DNA from: Streptomyces sp. ML-6
GTDB lineage: Bacteria; Actinomycetota; Actinomycetes; Streptomycetales; Streptomycetaceae
Direction: 5' to 3'
Assembly (NCBI RefSeq): GCF_030116705.1
Contig: NZ_JAOTIK010000001.1
Coordinates: 1,507,001-1,571,000 of the forward strand
DNA: 64,000 bases
In this document: piece after piece, positions 41,246 through 50,126 of the stretch
Layout of the letters: each line of letters begins with the position of its first letter
How positions within the stretch are numbered: position 1 is the first letter of the stretch
Position numbers and translations under genes: made by a program
The notes under the pieces: generated by a model
Told to the model about the DNA's origin: nothing
The model's database searches: none
Seen by the model: the letters and a program-made list of their open reading frames with translations, nothing else

Positions 41246-43093
41246 ATGCCTGCCGCATCGTCCAGAACGACCGCCGTCTCCGCCGTAGTCACCGCCGCGC
41301 TCGCCGCCGGCCTGCTCACCGGCGCCGCCACCACCTCCGCGTCCGCCTCCACGACCGCCGACGCCCCGGTCCGCATCCACGACATCCAGGGCTCCACCCG
41401 GATATCCCCGCTCGCCGGCCGGCAGGTCGACGGGGTCGCGGGCATCGTCACGGGCGTGCGCACGTACGGCTCGAAGGGCTTCTGGTTCCAGGACCCGCAG
41501 GCCGACGCCGACCCCGCCACCAGCGAGGGCATCTTCGTCTACACGGGCTCCGCCCCCACGGTCGCGGTCGGTGACGCGGTCACCGTCTCCGGCACCGTCA
41601 CCGAGTACGTCCCGGGCGGCCTCGACTCCGGCAACCAGTCGCTCACCCAGATCAGCAAGCCCACCGTCACCGTGGTCTCCTCCGGCAGCGCCCTGCCCGC
41701 GCCGGTGCGGATCACCTCGCGTTCGGTCCCCTCCCGGTACACCCCCGAGGGCGACCCGGCGGCGGGCGGCTCCATCAACGCGCTCCCGCTGCGGCCGTCC
41801 CGCTACGCCCTGGACCACTACGAGTCCCTCGAAGGCATGAACGTCGAGGTCGGCACCTCGCGGGTGGTCGGCGCCACCGACGCGCACGCCGAGCTGTGGG
41901 TGACGGTCAAGCCGCACGAGAACGACGCCCGCCGCGGCGGCACGGTCTACGGCTCGTACACCTCGCAGAACACCGGACGGCTGCAGATCCAGTCGCTGGT
42001 GCCGCTCGCCCAGCAGCCCTTCCCGAAGGCGAACGTGGGCGACGTGCTCTCCGGCACGACCGAGGGCCCGCTCGACTTCAGTCAGTACGGCGGCTACACG
42101 CTGACCGCCCGCACCATGGGCACGGTCGTCGACCGGGAGCTGCGCCGGGAGACCACCCGCAAGCAGCGCGACGGCGAACTGGCCGTGGCGACGTACAACG
42201 TCGAGAACCTCGACCCGGGCGACCCGCAGGAGAAGTTCGACGCGCTCGCCGCGGCGGTCGTCGACAACCTCGCCTCGCCCGACATCCTGGCCCTGGAGGA
42301 GATCCAGGACAACAACGGTCCGAAGGACGACGGCACGGTAGCCGCCGACCGGACGGTCGAGAAGTTCATCGACGCGATCAGGGCCGCGGGCGGCCCGGCG
42401 TACGACTGGCGTTCCATCGACCCGGAGGACAAGAAGGACGGCGGCGAGCCCGGCGGCAACATCCGCCAGGTGTTCCTCTTCAACCCGGAGCGGGTCTCCT
42501 TCACCGACCGCGCCGGCGGCGACGCGACGTCGGCGACCGAGGTCGTGCGCGAGCGGGGCCGCGCGGCCCTCACCGTATCCCCCGGCCGGATCGACCCGGC
42601 GAACCCGGCGTGGGAGAGCAGCCGCAAGCCGCTGGTCGGCGAGTTCGCCTTCCGCGGCCGTCCGGTCTTCGTCGTCGCCAACCACTTCGCGTCCAAGGGC
42701 GGCGACGAGTCCATCTTCTCGCAGCACCAGCCGCCGACCCGCTCCTCGGAGGTCCAGCGGCACGCGCAGGCCGAAACGGTCAACACCTTCGTCAAGAAGC
42801 TGCTGAACGCCCAGAAGAACGCGGACGTCCTGGTCGTCGGCGACATCAACGACTTCGAGTTCTCCGGCACGACGAAGGCGCTGACGGCCGGGAACGTGCT
42901 GTACCCGGCGATCAAGTCCCTGCCGCGCTCGGAGCGTTACTCGTACGTCTACCAGGGCAACAGCCAGGTCCTCGACCAGATCCTGACCAGCCCGTCGATC
43001 CGCGGCTTCCACTACGACAGCGTGCACATCAACGCCGAGTTCGCCGACCAGAACAGCGACCACGACCCGCAGGTGATCCGCTTCCGCCCGTAG
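41246..43093 (+). CDS. Secreted endonuclease/exonuclease/phosphatase family protein (ExeM/NucH-like)
   Basis: A 615-aa protein with a signal peptide (AVSAVVTAALAAGLLTGAATTSASA). An OB-fold-like domain (HDIQGSTRISPLAGRQVDGVAGIVTGVR, FWFQDP) is followed from about residue 315 by an EEP catalytic domain: VATYNVENL, LALEEIQDNNGP (metal Glu), VVANHFASKGG, VVGDINDFEFSG and the closing SDHDPQVIRF His. This matches extracellular DNases such as NucH/ExeM. GGAG six bases before the ATG at 41246 supports that start; GTG 41243 is adjacent. Confidence 0.9.
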   Translation: MPAASSRTTAVSAVVTAALAAGLLTGAATTSASASTTADAPVRIHDIQGSTRISPLAGRQVDGVAGIVTGVRTYGSKGFWFQDPQADADPATSEGIFVYTGSAPTVAVGDAVTVSGTVTEYVPGGLDSGNQSLTQISKPTVTVVSSGSALPAPVRITSRSVPSRYTPEGDPAAGGSINALPLRPSRYALDHYESLEGMNVEVGTSRVVGATDAHAELWVTVKPHENDARRGGTVYGSYTSQNTGRLQIQSLVPLAQQPFPKANVGDVLSGTTEGPLDFSQYGGYTLTARTMGTVVDRELRRETTRKQRDGELAVATYNVENLDPGDPQEKFDALAAAVVDNLASPDILALEEIQDNNGPKDDGTVAADRTVEKFIDAIRAAGGPAYDWRSIDPEDKKDGGEPGGNIRQVFLFNPERVSFTDRAGGDATSATEVVRERGRAALTVSPGRIDPANPAWESSRKPLVGEFAFRGRPVFVVANHFASKGGDESIFSQHQPPTRSSEVQRHAQAETVNTFVKKLLNAQKNADVLVVGDINDFEFSGTTKALTAGNVLYPAIKSLPRSERYSYVYQGNSQVLDQILTSPSIRGFHYDSVHINAEFADQNSDHDPQVIRFRP

Positions 43094-43099
43094 GCCGTA

Positions 43100-43130
43100 C
43101 GGTCCGCACGGATCCGCTCCGTGCGGACCG
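43100..43130. terminator. 13-bp-stem terminator
   Basis: Perfect stem 43100-43112 with 43118-43130 and a 5-nt loop between the convergent nuclease gene and monooxygenase-like gene. Confidence 0.9.
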
Positions 43131-43138
43131 CCGCACCG

Positions 43139-43849
43139 CTACGCGCCCGTCGCCGGCCGCAGGCTCAGCGCGGGCGCGTAGCGGTGCACGCCACCGCCGG
43201 TCATCCCCGGGTACGACTGCACCCGTTCCCACTGCGGTGTGCTCGCTCCGATCCCGTCACCGGGCGCGGCCAGCGCGGCCACGTGGGCCTCGGCGTTCTC
43301 CCATTCGGCGTAGTTCAGCACGCGCGTCCCGTCGGTGCTCACGTGGAAGTGCGCGGAGATGCCGCCGGGGGCGGGCGCCGGATCGGTGCCGAGCGCCTCG
43401 AACACGGTGTCCACCCAGTCCCGCTGCCGGGCCGGGTCCGCCCCGTCGAACTCGACGTCGACGATCACCACGCAGCCCGGTTCCCGTTCGTCGCCCTCCG
43501 CCGTTCCGGACCGGTACGGCTCGTAGGTGTGCAGCCCGAGCCGCCGGATGCCGGGCACGGCGGCGTCGATCTCCGCGTTGCGCTCGTCCCTGCCGTGCCG
43601 GAAGAAGTCCTGGTATGCCCGCTCGTCGCTCCACTGGCTGTAGTGGAACAGGGTCTTCCCGTCCTCACCCGCGTGGACGGTGTACGAGAGCAGCCCCGGG
43701 TGCGGCCAGTCCCGGGCGGCCCAGGCCCGCCGGATCGCCCCGACCGTCGCTCCCAGGCGCTCGGGAGTGCCCACGTCCCAGGTGCTCGCCTTGACGAGCC
43801 CGACGTCGTTGCGGGCAAGATCGGGGCGGGATTCGAATCGCACACTCAT
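43139..43849 (-). CDS. Antibiotic biosynthesis monooxygenase-like (ABM) protein, tandem domains
   Basis: A 236-aa protein of two dimeric alpha/beta-barrel repeats: residues about 15-110 (LVKASTWDVGTPERL, LLSYTVHAGEDGKTLFHYSQWSDERAYQDF) and about 125-220 (GCVVIVDVEFDG, AHFHVSTDGTRVLNYAEWENAEAHVAAL). The repeated Y-S/A-x-W motif marks each copy. ABM proteins are cofactor-free oxygenases or heme-related enzymes; substrate unknown. AGGGAGG precedes the ATG. An inverted repeat lies about 60 bp upstream. Confidence 0.82.
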   Translation of the reverse strand: MSVRFESRPDLARNDVGLVKASTWDVGTPERLGATVGAIRRAWAARDWPHPGLLSYTVHAGEDGKTLFHYSQWSDERAYQDFFRHGRDERNAEIDAAVPGIRRLGLHTYEPYRSGTAEGDEREPGCVVIVDVEFDGADPARQRDWVDTVFEALGTDPAPAPGGISAHFHVSTDGTRVLNYAEWENAEAHVAALAAPGDGIGASTPQWERVQSYPGMTGGGVHRYAPALSLRPATGA

Positions 43850-43908
43850 GACGGGTCCTCCCTGACCGGCGCGCCGGGGCGGCGCGTCGTTGCCCCCACC
43901 CTGATACG

Positions 43909-43922
43909 TCAAGTCCGCTTGA
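43909..43922. promoter_or_regulatory. TCAAG-n4-CTTGA inverted repeat
   Basis: TCAAG (43909-43913) and CTTGA (43918-43922) form a 14-bp dyad in the divergent gap between the monooxygenase-like gene and the FemX-like gene, followed by another TCAA. MarR/HxlR-type operators often look like this; no such regulator gene is adjacent. Confidence 0.45.
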
Positions 43923-43984
43923 GGTCAACAGCCCGCCCCACCGCGCCGTCAGGCCCACCGACCGCACGACGAACGGAGTACCGC

Positions 43985-45118
43985 ATGGCGCCGCACCTCA
44001 GGACGATCGACCGCGAGGAGCATCTGGCGTTCGTCGCGGGCCGGCCGGCCGTGAGCCACATGCAGGTCCCGTCATGGGGCGACGTGAAGCCCGACTGGCG
44101 TACGGAGAGCATCGGCTGGTTCGAGCGGGACGGCGCGGGCCGGGAGCGGATCGTCGGGGCGGGGCTCGTCCTGTACCGGCCGATCCCCCGGGTCAAGCGC
44201 TACCTGGCGTACCTGCCGGAGGGGCCCGTCATCGACTGGCACGACGGGGCCCCGGAGCGGTGGCTGGAGCCGATGCTGGCGCATCTGAAGGGGCGGGGCG
44301 CGTTCACGGTGCGCATGGGGCCGCCGGTGGTCGCCCGGCGCTGGGACGCCCGGACGGTGAAGGACGCCATCGCCGACCCGGCCGCCGGGCGGCTGCGCGA
44401 GGTGCGGCCGGACGAGGTGGAGCCGGGGGCCGCCGAGCTGGTGGACCGGCTGCGCGCGCTGGGCTGGCGGCAGGGCGAGGAGGAGAGCGAGGACGGTTTC
44501 AGCGCGGGGCAGCCCCGGTACGTCTTCCAGGTGCCGTTCGCCGGGCGGTCGCTGGAGGACGTCCGCAGCGGCCTGAACCAGCAGTGGCGGCGCAACGTCA
44601 AGAAGGCGGAGAAGGCGGGCGTCAAGGTCGTCGAGGGCGGTTACGAGGACCTCCCGGCCTTCTACGAGCTGTACCGCGAGACGGCCGGGCGCGACCGCTT
44701 CATCCCCCGCCCGCTCGGCTACTTCCAGCGCATGTGGACCGCGCTGCGGGCCGAGGACCCCGACCGGATGCGGCTGTACCTCGCCCAGCACGAGGGCGAG
44801 ACGCTCTCCGCCGCGACGATGCTGACCGTGGGGAACCACGTCTGGTACTCCTACGGCGCCTCGACCGGCCGCAGGCGCGAGGTGCAGCCCAGCAACGCGA
44901 TCCAGTGGCGCATGATGAGCGACGCGCACGAGCGGGGCGCGGCCGTCTACGACCTGCGCGGCATCACCGACACCCTGGACGAGGGCAACCACCTGCTGGG
45001 CCTGCTGCGCTTCAAGGTCGGCACCGGCGGCCGGGCCGCCGAGTACGTCGGCGAGTGGGACTTCCCGGTCAACAAGGTGCTCCACAAGGCGTTCTCGCTG
45101 TACATGGCGCGCCGCTGA
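43985..45118 (+). CDS. FemAB/FemX family peptidoglycan aminoacyltransferase
   Basis: A 377-aa protein with two GNAT-like halves. Seen: VSHMQVPSWGDVKPDW, RYLAYLPEGPVIDW in domain 1; LNQQWRRNVKKAEKAGVKVVEGGYEDLPAFYELYRETAGRDRFIPR and WYSYGAST...AIQWRMMSDAHERGAAVYDLRG with the closing GLLRFKVGTGG in domain 2. These are FemABX hallmarks. In streptomycetes FemX adds the glycine cross-bridge to lipid II from Gly-tRNA; assigning that exact role is inference. Start ATG at 43985. Confidence 0.88.
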   Translation: MAPHLRTIDREEHLAFVAGRPAVSHMQVPSWGDVKPDWRTESIGWFERDGAGRERIVGAGLVLYRPIPRVKRYLAYLPEGPVIDWHDGAPERWLEPMLAHLKGRGAFTVRMGPPVVARRWDARTVKDAIADPAAGRLREVRPDEVEPGAAELVDRLRALGWRQGEEESEDGFSAGQPRYVFQVPFAGRSLEDVRSGLNQQWRRNVKKAEKAGVKVVEGGYEDLPAFYELYRETAGRDRFIPRPLGYFQRMWTALRAEDPDRMRLYLAQHEGETLSAATMLTVGNHVWYSYGASTGRRREVQPSNAIQWRMMSDAHERGAAVYDLRGITDTLDEGNHLLGLLRFKVGTGGRAAEYVGEWDFPVNKVLHKAFSLYMARR

Positions 45119-45139
45119 GCCCGCCGCGCCCCGGCGCCG

Positions 45140-45835
45140 CTATGCGGGGGCGGTGCGCCACGCGGTCATGTTGAGCTCGTCGAGCAGCCGTACGTCGCTT
45201 CCTTCGAGCGGGAAGGTACGCCCCTCCAGGCCGGGCGCCGGCGCGATCTCCAGGGCGTCCCCCTCGATGAGGTCGCCTCCGGTGGGGGTGGAGACCCATG
45301 CCAGGAGGGAGCGCACGGTCTGCCCCGGCTTCAGCACGACCTCCTTCGGTCCGCGGTCGGTGCCCATGTAGGAGGATCCGGGGTTCACCGGGACGGGCAG
45401 CGGGTCGCCGGCCTCGTCCAGGGCCCGGACGGAGGGGTAGCCGTGGACCCGGTACGGCTTGCTGCCGCAGTTGGTGAGGGTGAGTCCGACGGCCCGGTGG
45501 CCGAGCGCCGCCTCCACCTCCCCCATGTCCACGACGACGCCGGAGGAGGGGCAGCCGGCCCGGGAGGTGGTGCCCGTGGGCGTGGGACTCCGTACGGGCG
45601 GCCGGTCGGGGAGGGCGGCGGTGCCGCTCGGGAACGGGGTGGGCAGCTTGTCGGCGTGCACGAGCCAGGAGCCGCTGGGGGTGGGTTCCGGCTCGCCCTC
45701 GCCCGCGGGCACGAGGAACCCGGCGCAGCCGGAGAGCGTCAGGCCCAGGACCCCGGCCAGGAGCGCGACCGCCGCCGGTCCGCGTCCGGCCGTTCCCGCC
45801 CCGGTGTCCGCCCCTGTCGGTCCTCGCACGCCCAC
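45140..45835 (-). CDS. DUF4232-like lipoprotein
   Basis: A 231-aa exported lipoprotein: hydrophobic signal AAVALLAGVLGLTLSGC with lipobox LSGC (Cys about residue 37), a Pro/Thr-rich linker, then a beta-sandwich (VGLTLTNCGSKPYRVHGYPSVRALDEAG, LKPGQTVRSLLAWV) typical of DUF4232 surface domains, with a probable disulfide. The GTG at 45835 is used; a GTG two codons downstream is possible. Function unknown. Confidence 0.8.
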   Translation of the reverse strand: MGVRGPTGADTGAGTAGRGPAAVALLAGVLGLTLSGCAGFLVPAGEGEPEPTPSGSWLVHADKLPTPFPSGTAALPDRPPVRSPTPTGTTSRAGCPSSGVVVDMGEVEAALGHRAVGLTLTNCGSKPYRVHGYPSVRALDEAGDPLPVPVNPGSSYMGTDRGPKEVVLKPGQTVRSLLAWVSTPTGGDLIEGDALEIAPAPGLEGRTFPLEGSDVRLLDELNMTAWRTAPA

Positions 45836-45982
45836 GCACCCCGCCCCATGTCGACCTGCCGCATAGTCGTTCGATCATGCCAGAAGCCGGGGCAGCCGCC
45901 CACGACTGTTCAGTTCTGCTTTCCCCCCGAGCCCAGCAAAGCTAAGTGGACCTTTATGCTCCGGTCGGCTGAGACTGGGGGA

Positions 45983-46873
45983 ATGACAGCAACCGCGGCC
46001 CCCTTCGGCCGAGCGCTCTGCGCCATGATCACGCCCTTCACCGCCGACGGCGAGCTGGACCCGGACGCCGCCGGGAAGCACGCCGCCGGTCTGGTCGCCG
46101 ACGGCTGCGACGGTCTGGTGCTCAGCGGCACCACCGGCGAGTCCCCCACCACCACCGACGCCGAGAAGTCCGCGCTGCTGAGGGCGGTGCGGGCGGCGGT
46201 GGGCGACGGGGTGCCGATCGTCGCCGGGGTCGGCTCCGCGGACACCCGGCACACCGTCGACCTCGCCCGGCAGGCCGAACGGGCGGGCGCGGACGGCCTG
46301 TTGGTGGTGACCCCGTACTACAGCCGGCCCCCGCAGGCCGCCGTCGAGGCGCACTTCCGGCGCGTCGCCGACGCGACCGGCCTCCCGCTGATGCTGTACG
46401 ACATCCCCGGCCGCACCGGCACCCGCATCGAGCCGGAGACCCTGCTGCGGCTCGCGGAGCACCCCCGCGTCGTGGCGGTGAAGGACTGCGCCTACGACCT
46501 GCTCGGCTCCACGAAGGTGATCGGCGCGACCTCGCTGGCGTACTACTCGGGCTGCGAGGAGCTGAACCTGCCGTTGTACGCGGTGGGCGCGGCCGGCTAC
46601 GTCAGCACCGTCGCCAATGTGGCGCCCCGTCAGCTGCGGGCGGTCCTGGACGCCTTCGACGCCGGGGACACCGCCGGGGCCGCCCGGCTCAACCTGCTGA
46701 ACGCCCCGCTCGCCGAGGCGATGATGGCGTCCGGCCTGCCGGGCACGGTCACGGCCAAGGCGCTGCTCGACGCCGGGCCGGTCCGCGAACCGCTGCAGCC
46801 CGCCGGGCGCGGGGCGACCGACGGGCTGCGCGAGGTCTACGAGGAACTGCTCCGGGCCACCCGGGAGGCATGA
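45983..46873 (+). CDS. dapA: 4-hydroxy-tetrahydrodipicolinate synthase
   Basis: A 296-aa aldolase-fold enzyme joining pyruvate and aspartate semialdehyde in lysine/diaminopimelate synthesis. Motifs: ALCAMITPFTADGELD, SGTTGESPTTTDAEK, VTPYYSRPPQ (catalytic Tyr), LYDIPGRTGTRI and Schiff-base Lys in VAVKDCAYDL. Length is normal. It converges on dapD, so two steps of the succinylase DAP pathway sit together. Streptomyces usually have more than one dapA-like gene, so this may not be the only one. Confidence 0.9.
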   Translation: MTATAAPFGRALCAMITPFTADGELDPDAAGKHAAGLVADGCDGLVLSGTTGESPTTTDAEKSALLRAVRAAVGDGVPIVAGVGSADTRHTVDLARQAERAGADGLLVVTPYYSRPPQAAVEAHFRRVADATGLPLMLYDIPGRTGTRIEPETLLRLAEHPRVVAVKDCAYDLLGSTKVIGATSLAYYSGCEELNLPLYAVGAAGYVSTVANVAPRQLRAVLDAFDAGDTAGAARLNLLNAPLAEAMMASGLPGTVTAKALLDAGPVREPLQPAGRGATDGLREVYEELLRATREA

Positions 46874-46908
46874 CCGGGCGGCGGGGCGTCCCCGCCGGTG
46901 GTGCTCGG

Positions 46909-47898
46909 TCAGTTGTGGCTGTGCAGGACGTCGTTGAGGCCGCCCCAGACCGCGTTGTTCGGGCGGGCCTCGACGGCGCCGCTGACCGAGTTGCGACGGA
47001 AGAGGATGTTCGAGGCGCCGGAGAGCTCGCGGGCCTTGACGATCTGGCCGTCCGGCAGCGTGACGCGGGTGCCGGCCGTGACGTACAGCCCGGCCTCGAC
47101 GACGCACTCGTCGCCGAGCGCGATGCCGACCCCGGCCTCGGCGCCGATCAGGCAGCGCTCGCCGATGACGATGCGCTCCTTGCCGCCGCCGGAGAGGGTG
47201 CCCATGGTGGAGGCTCCGCCGCCGATGTCGGAGCCGTCGCCGACGACGACGCCTGCGGAGATCCGGCCCTCGACCATGGAGGTGCCGAGGGTGCCCGCGT
47301 TGAAGTTGACGAAGCCCTCGTGCATGACGGTCGTGCCGGCGGAGAGGTGCGCGCCGAGCCTGACCCGGTCGGCGTCGGCGATCCGGACGCCCTTCGGGGC
47401 GACGTAGTCCGTCATCCGGGGGAACTTGTCGACCGAGGTGACCTGGAGGTGCAGGCCGTCGGCGCGGGCGTTCAGCCGGACCTTCTCCAGGTCGTCCACG
47501 GCGACCGGGCCGAGCGAGGTCCAGGCGACGTTGGAGAGCAGGCCGAAGAGGCCGTCCAGGTTCTGGCCGTGCGGCCGGACGAGGCGGTGCGAGAGCAGGT
47601 GCAGGCGCAGGTACGCGTCGTGCGCGTCGAGCGGCTTGTCGTCGAGCGAGGCGATGACCGTACGGACGGCGACGACCTCGACACCGCGGCGGGCGTCCAC
47701 GCCGACGGCCTTGGCCGCGCCCTCGCCGAGGAGGTTGACGGCCTGGTCGGGGGTGAGGCGTTCGGTTCCGGCCGGGCCGGGCTCCGTGGTGAGTTCGGGG
47801 GCGGGGAACCAGGTGTCGAGAACGGAACCGTCGCCGGCGATGGTGGCGAGGCCGGCGGCGACGGCGCCGGTGGTGCGAGCAGGAGTCGTGTCGGTCAT
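46909..47898 (-). CDS. dapD: Tetrahydrodipicolinate N-succinyltransferase
   Basis: A 329-aa enzyme adding succinyl from succinyl-CoA to tetrahydrodipicolinate. The actinobacterial DapD N-terminal domain is followed by a left-handed beta-helix with hexapeptide repeats ([85 protein letters not shown]). Start ATG at 47898; the 36-bp gap to dapA has no clear terminator. Confidence 0.95.
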   Translation of the reverse strand: MTDTTPARTTGAVAAGLATIAGDGSVLDTWFPAPELTTEPGPAGTERLTPDQAVNLLGEGAAKAVGVDARRGVEVVAVRTVIASLDDKPLDAHDAYLRLHLLSHRLVRPHGQNLDGLFGLLSNVAWTSLGPVAVDDLEKVRLNARADGLHLQVTSVDKFPRMTDYVAPKGVRIADADRVRLGAHLSAGTTVMHEGFVNFNAGTLGTSMVEGRISAGVVVGDGSDIGGGASTMGTLSGGGKERIVIGERCLIGAEAGVGIALGDECVVEAGLYVTAGTRVTLPDGQIVKARELSGASNILFRRNSVSGAVEARPNNAVWGGLNDVLHSHN

Positions 47899-48136
47899 GA
47901 CACGAAACCTAACCGCCGAGGCACCACCGGGGCCAACCGGTCCCACCGGATGGTCGCGGCCCGGCCCCGAAGAGCCGACCTGCCAGGTCAGCCGTACCGT
48001 GCGCGGCACGTCCCGCCCCGCCCCGAAGGTCTTCGTCCACGACACCCCCAAGTGAGTTTCTTTTGGGAACTTAATGTGGCAACGTGTTCTCCTGCGGGTC
48101 GATCCGGCAAGAGGCGGAACGGGAGACGGAGGAGCC

Positions 48137-49024
48137 ATGCCCCAGCGCACCAGCCTGGCCGACGCCGACTGCGCGATCGCCCAGGCACTCGATGTCGTGG
48201 GCGACTGGTGGACCCTGCTGATCGTGCGGGACACGGCACGCGGGGTGCACCGTTTCGACGCGCTCCAGCAGGAACTGGGCGTGTCCCGCAAGGTGCTGAC
48301 CGAGCGGCTGCGGCTGCTGGTCGACGCGGGAGTGCTGTCCCGGGAGCCGTACCAGGACCGGCCTCCCCGGTACGAGTACCGGCTCACCCCGCGCGGCCGC
48401 GCGCTGCTGCCCGTACTGATCGCGCTCCAGGACTGGGGCGACACCTGGGTACTGGGAGAAGGAGAGACGATGGCGACGACGGCGGAGACCTCGAAGGAGG
48501 CGGCCCGGGTGCACGCCCTGGTGGGCACGCGCCTGCCCGAGCTGCGCCTGCCGGACCACGAGGGGGAGCCGCGCGATCCGGTCGCCGGCACCCCGTACAC
48601 CGTCCTGTACCTCTTCCCCGGCGCCTACGCCCGCCGGGACGCCTATCCGCCGAACTGGGCCGAGATCCCGGGCGCGCGCGGCTGCACGCTCGAGTCCTGC
48701 ACCTACCGCGACCAGTTGGCCGAGTTCGCGGCGGCGGGCGCGACCGTGCGCGGGATCTCCACCCAGCGCCCGGACGAGCAGCGGGCCTTCGCGGAGGCGG
48801 AGCGGCTGCGCTTCACGCTGTTGTCCGACGCGGAGCTGGAACTGACGGCGGCGCTGCGCCTGCCGACCTTCCGGGCGGGCGGGACGAGCCGGCTGAAGCG
48901 GCTGACGCTGGTGGTGGACCGGAACCGGACGGTCCTCCGGGCGCTGTACCCGATCACGGACATCGAGGCGAGCGTGCGGGAGGCGCTGTCGGCCGTCCGG
49001 AACGGGGGCACGCCCGAGGAGTGA
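48137..49024 (+). CDS. Fusion of HxlR-type regulator and PrxQ-like peroxiredoxin
   Basis: A 295-aa two-domain protein. Residues 1-115 are an HxlR winged helix ([71 protein letters not shown]). Residues 125-285 are a redoxin of the PrxQ/Bcp type: [23 protein letters not shown], peroxidatic C183 and resolving C188 in [47 protein letters not shown] precedes the ATG. One polypeptide thus carries a DNA-binding and a peroxide-reacting domain. Confidence 0.88.
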   Translation: MPQRTSLADADCAIAQALDVVGDWWTLLIVRDTARGVHRFDALQQELGVSRKVLTERLRLLVDAGVLSREPYQDRPPRYEYRLTPRGRALLPVLIALQDWGDTWVLGEGETMATTAETSKEAARVHALVGTRLPELRLPDHEGEPRDPVAGTPYTVLYLFPGAYARRDAYPPNWAEIPGARGCTLESCTYRDQLAEFAAAGATVRGISTQRPDEQRAFAEAERLRFTLLSDAELELTAALRLPTFRAGGTSRLKRLTLVVDRNRTVLRALYPITDIEASVREALSAVRNGGTPEE

Positions 49025-49092
49025 GGAAGGCGGTGCGGCCCGTACGCCGGGGGCACGGGTCGCACCGGCCCACCGACCGGCCGCCAAGTCCG

Positions 49093-49140
49093 CCGGTCAG
49101 CCGGTCAGCCGGTCAGCCGGTCAGCCGGTCAGCCGGTCAG
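49093..49140. repeat. Six perfect copies of an 8-bp repeat
   Basis: CCGGTCAG is repeated six times without mismatch (49093-49140). The last copy contains the tetR stop codon. A tract of this kind can change length by slippage; being 3' of both convergent genes, length changes would mainly alter the 3' untranslated regions. Confidence 0.95.
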
Positions 49141-49673
49141 CCGACGATCCTGCCGAGCATCTCCCGCGCGTACGCCTCGTCGTACTCCCCGCCGGTGAGC
49201 AGCACCTGGAGGCAGATCCCGTCCATCAGCGCGACCAGCGCCCGTGCCGTGGCCGGGTCGGTCCGCCGGGACAGCAGTTCGGCGACGCCGTCGGTCCACT
49301 CGGCGGCGACGGGGCGCAGCGCGGGCCGGCGGAGCGCGGCGAGATACAGCTCGTACTCCAGCTCGGCCCGCCCGCGCCCGCCAGAGAAGTACTCCCCCAG
49401 CAGTCCGGCCAGTTCCCCGGCGAGGTCGGCGTCCGGGTCGCCCAGCGCCCCGCTGCCCCGGATGACTTCGGCGAAGTTCTCGTTCGACCGGCGCAGCGCG
49501 GCGATCAACAGCTCGTCCAGCGAGGCGAAGTGGTAGGTCGTCGAGCCGAGCGGCACATCGGCCTCGGCCGCCACGGAGCGGTGGCTGAGCCCCGCGATGC
49601 CCTCGGCGCCGACCACCCGGATCGCCGCGTCGATGATCCGGTCGCGCCGCCCGGGGTCGTAGCGGCGCGCCAT
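49137..49673 (-). CDS. TetR family regulator of the adjacent SMR pump
   Basis: A 178-aa TetR protein: RDRIIDAAIRVVGAEGIAGLSHRSVAAEADVPLGSTTYHFASLDELLIAALRR is the helix-turn-helix, followed by a short ligand domain. Its ATG overlaps the SMR stop by one base, so the pump and its regulator form one operon. An operator-like dyad covers the SMR start region. Confidence 0.92.
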   Translation of the reverse strand: MARRYDPGRRDRIIDAAIRVVGAEGIAGLSHRSVAAEADVPLGSTTYHFASLDELLIAALRRSNENFAEVIRGSGALGDPDADLAGELAGLLGEYFSGGRGRAELEYELYLAALRRPALRPVAAEWTDGVAELLSRRTDPATARALVALMDGICLQVLLTGGEYDEAYAREMLGRIVG

Positions 49674-49993
49674 CAGTGGGCCCCGCCCAGATTCAGCACC
49701 ACCACTCCGGCGATGACCAGCGCTATGCCCGCCAGCTTGACCGGACTGCCGGTCTCCCCCATGAAGAGGATGCCGATGGCCGCGATCGCGGCGGTGCCGA
49801 TCCCGGCCCAGATGGCATAGGCGGTGCCCATCGACAGCGTCTTCAGCGTCCGGGCGAGCAGACCGAAGGCCAGGAGGTAGCCCGCGACGGTGATCACCGA
49901 CGGCCAGAGCCGGGTGAAGCCCTCGCTGTACTTCATGGCCGTGGTGCCGGCCACCTCCGCCGCGATCGCCGCCGCCAGCAGCCCGTATCCCAT
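49673..49993 (-). CDS. Small multidrug resistance (SMR/EmrE) efflux protein
   Basis: A 106-aa four-helix transporter: MGYGLLAAAIAAEVAGTTAMKYSEGFTRLWPSV with the essential membrane Glu in TM1 (AAEVAGTTAMK), AIWAGIGTAAIAAIGILFMGE and a last helix. It exchanges protons for cationic drugs. Start ATG at 49993 gives the standard EmrE-like N-terminus; an ATG at 50011 adds six residues. Neither has a strong ribosome-binding site. Confidence 0.92.
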   Translation of the reverse strand: MGYGLLAAAIAAEVAGTTAMKYSEGFTRLWPSVITVAGYLLAFGLLARTLKTLSMGTAYAIWAGIGTAAIAAIGILFMGETGSPVKLAGIALVIAGVVVLNLGGAH

Positions 49994-50011
49994 GTGTACA
50001 AGTGTACGCAT
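49992..50011. promoter_or_regulatory. TetR operator-like dyad over the SMR start
   Basis: ATGTGTACAAGTGTACGCAT is a 20-bp dyad with nine of ten half-site positions symmetric (ATGnGTACAnnTGTACnCAT). Its two ends are the two candidate ATG codons of the SMR gene. A TetR dimer bound there would cover the translation start or a leaderless transcript start. Confidence 0.7.
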
Positions 50012-50126
50012 CACCGTCCGCACGACGGAGCCGAAGCCCCCCCACCGGCCGAAACGCTACGGTGTCCCGACCGGAAGCACACCAGTACGACAAGACATCC
50101 GTACGACGAGACATGACGGAGCGGCA

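Noticed and set aside
45983..46873. Assignment as N-acetylneuraminate lyase or KdgD-type enzyme rather than DapA
   Set aside because: The motif LYDIPGRTGTRI and the adjacency of dapD favour DapA, although substrate was not tested.
49093..49140. CRISPR-like array
   Set aside because: Repeats are 8 bp, contiguous and have no spacers.
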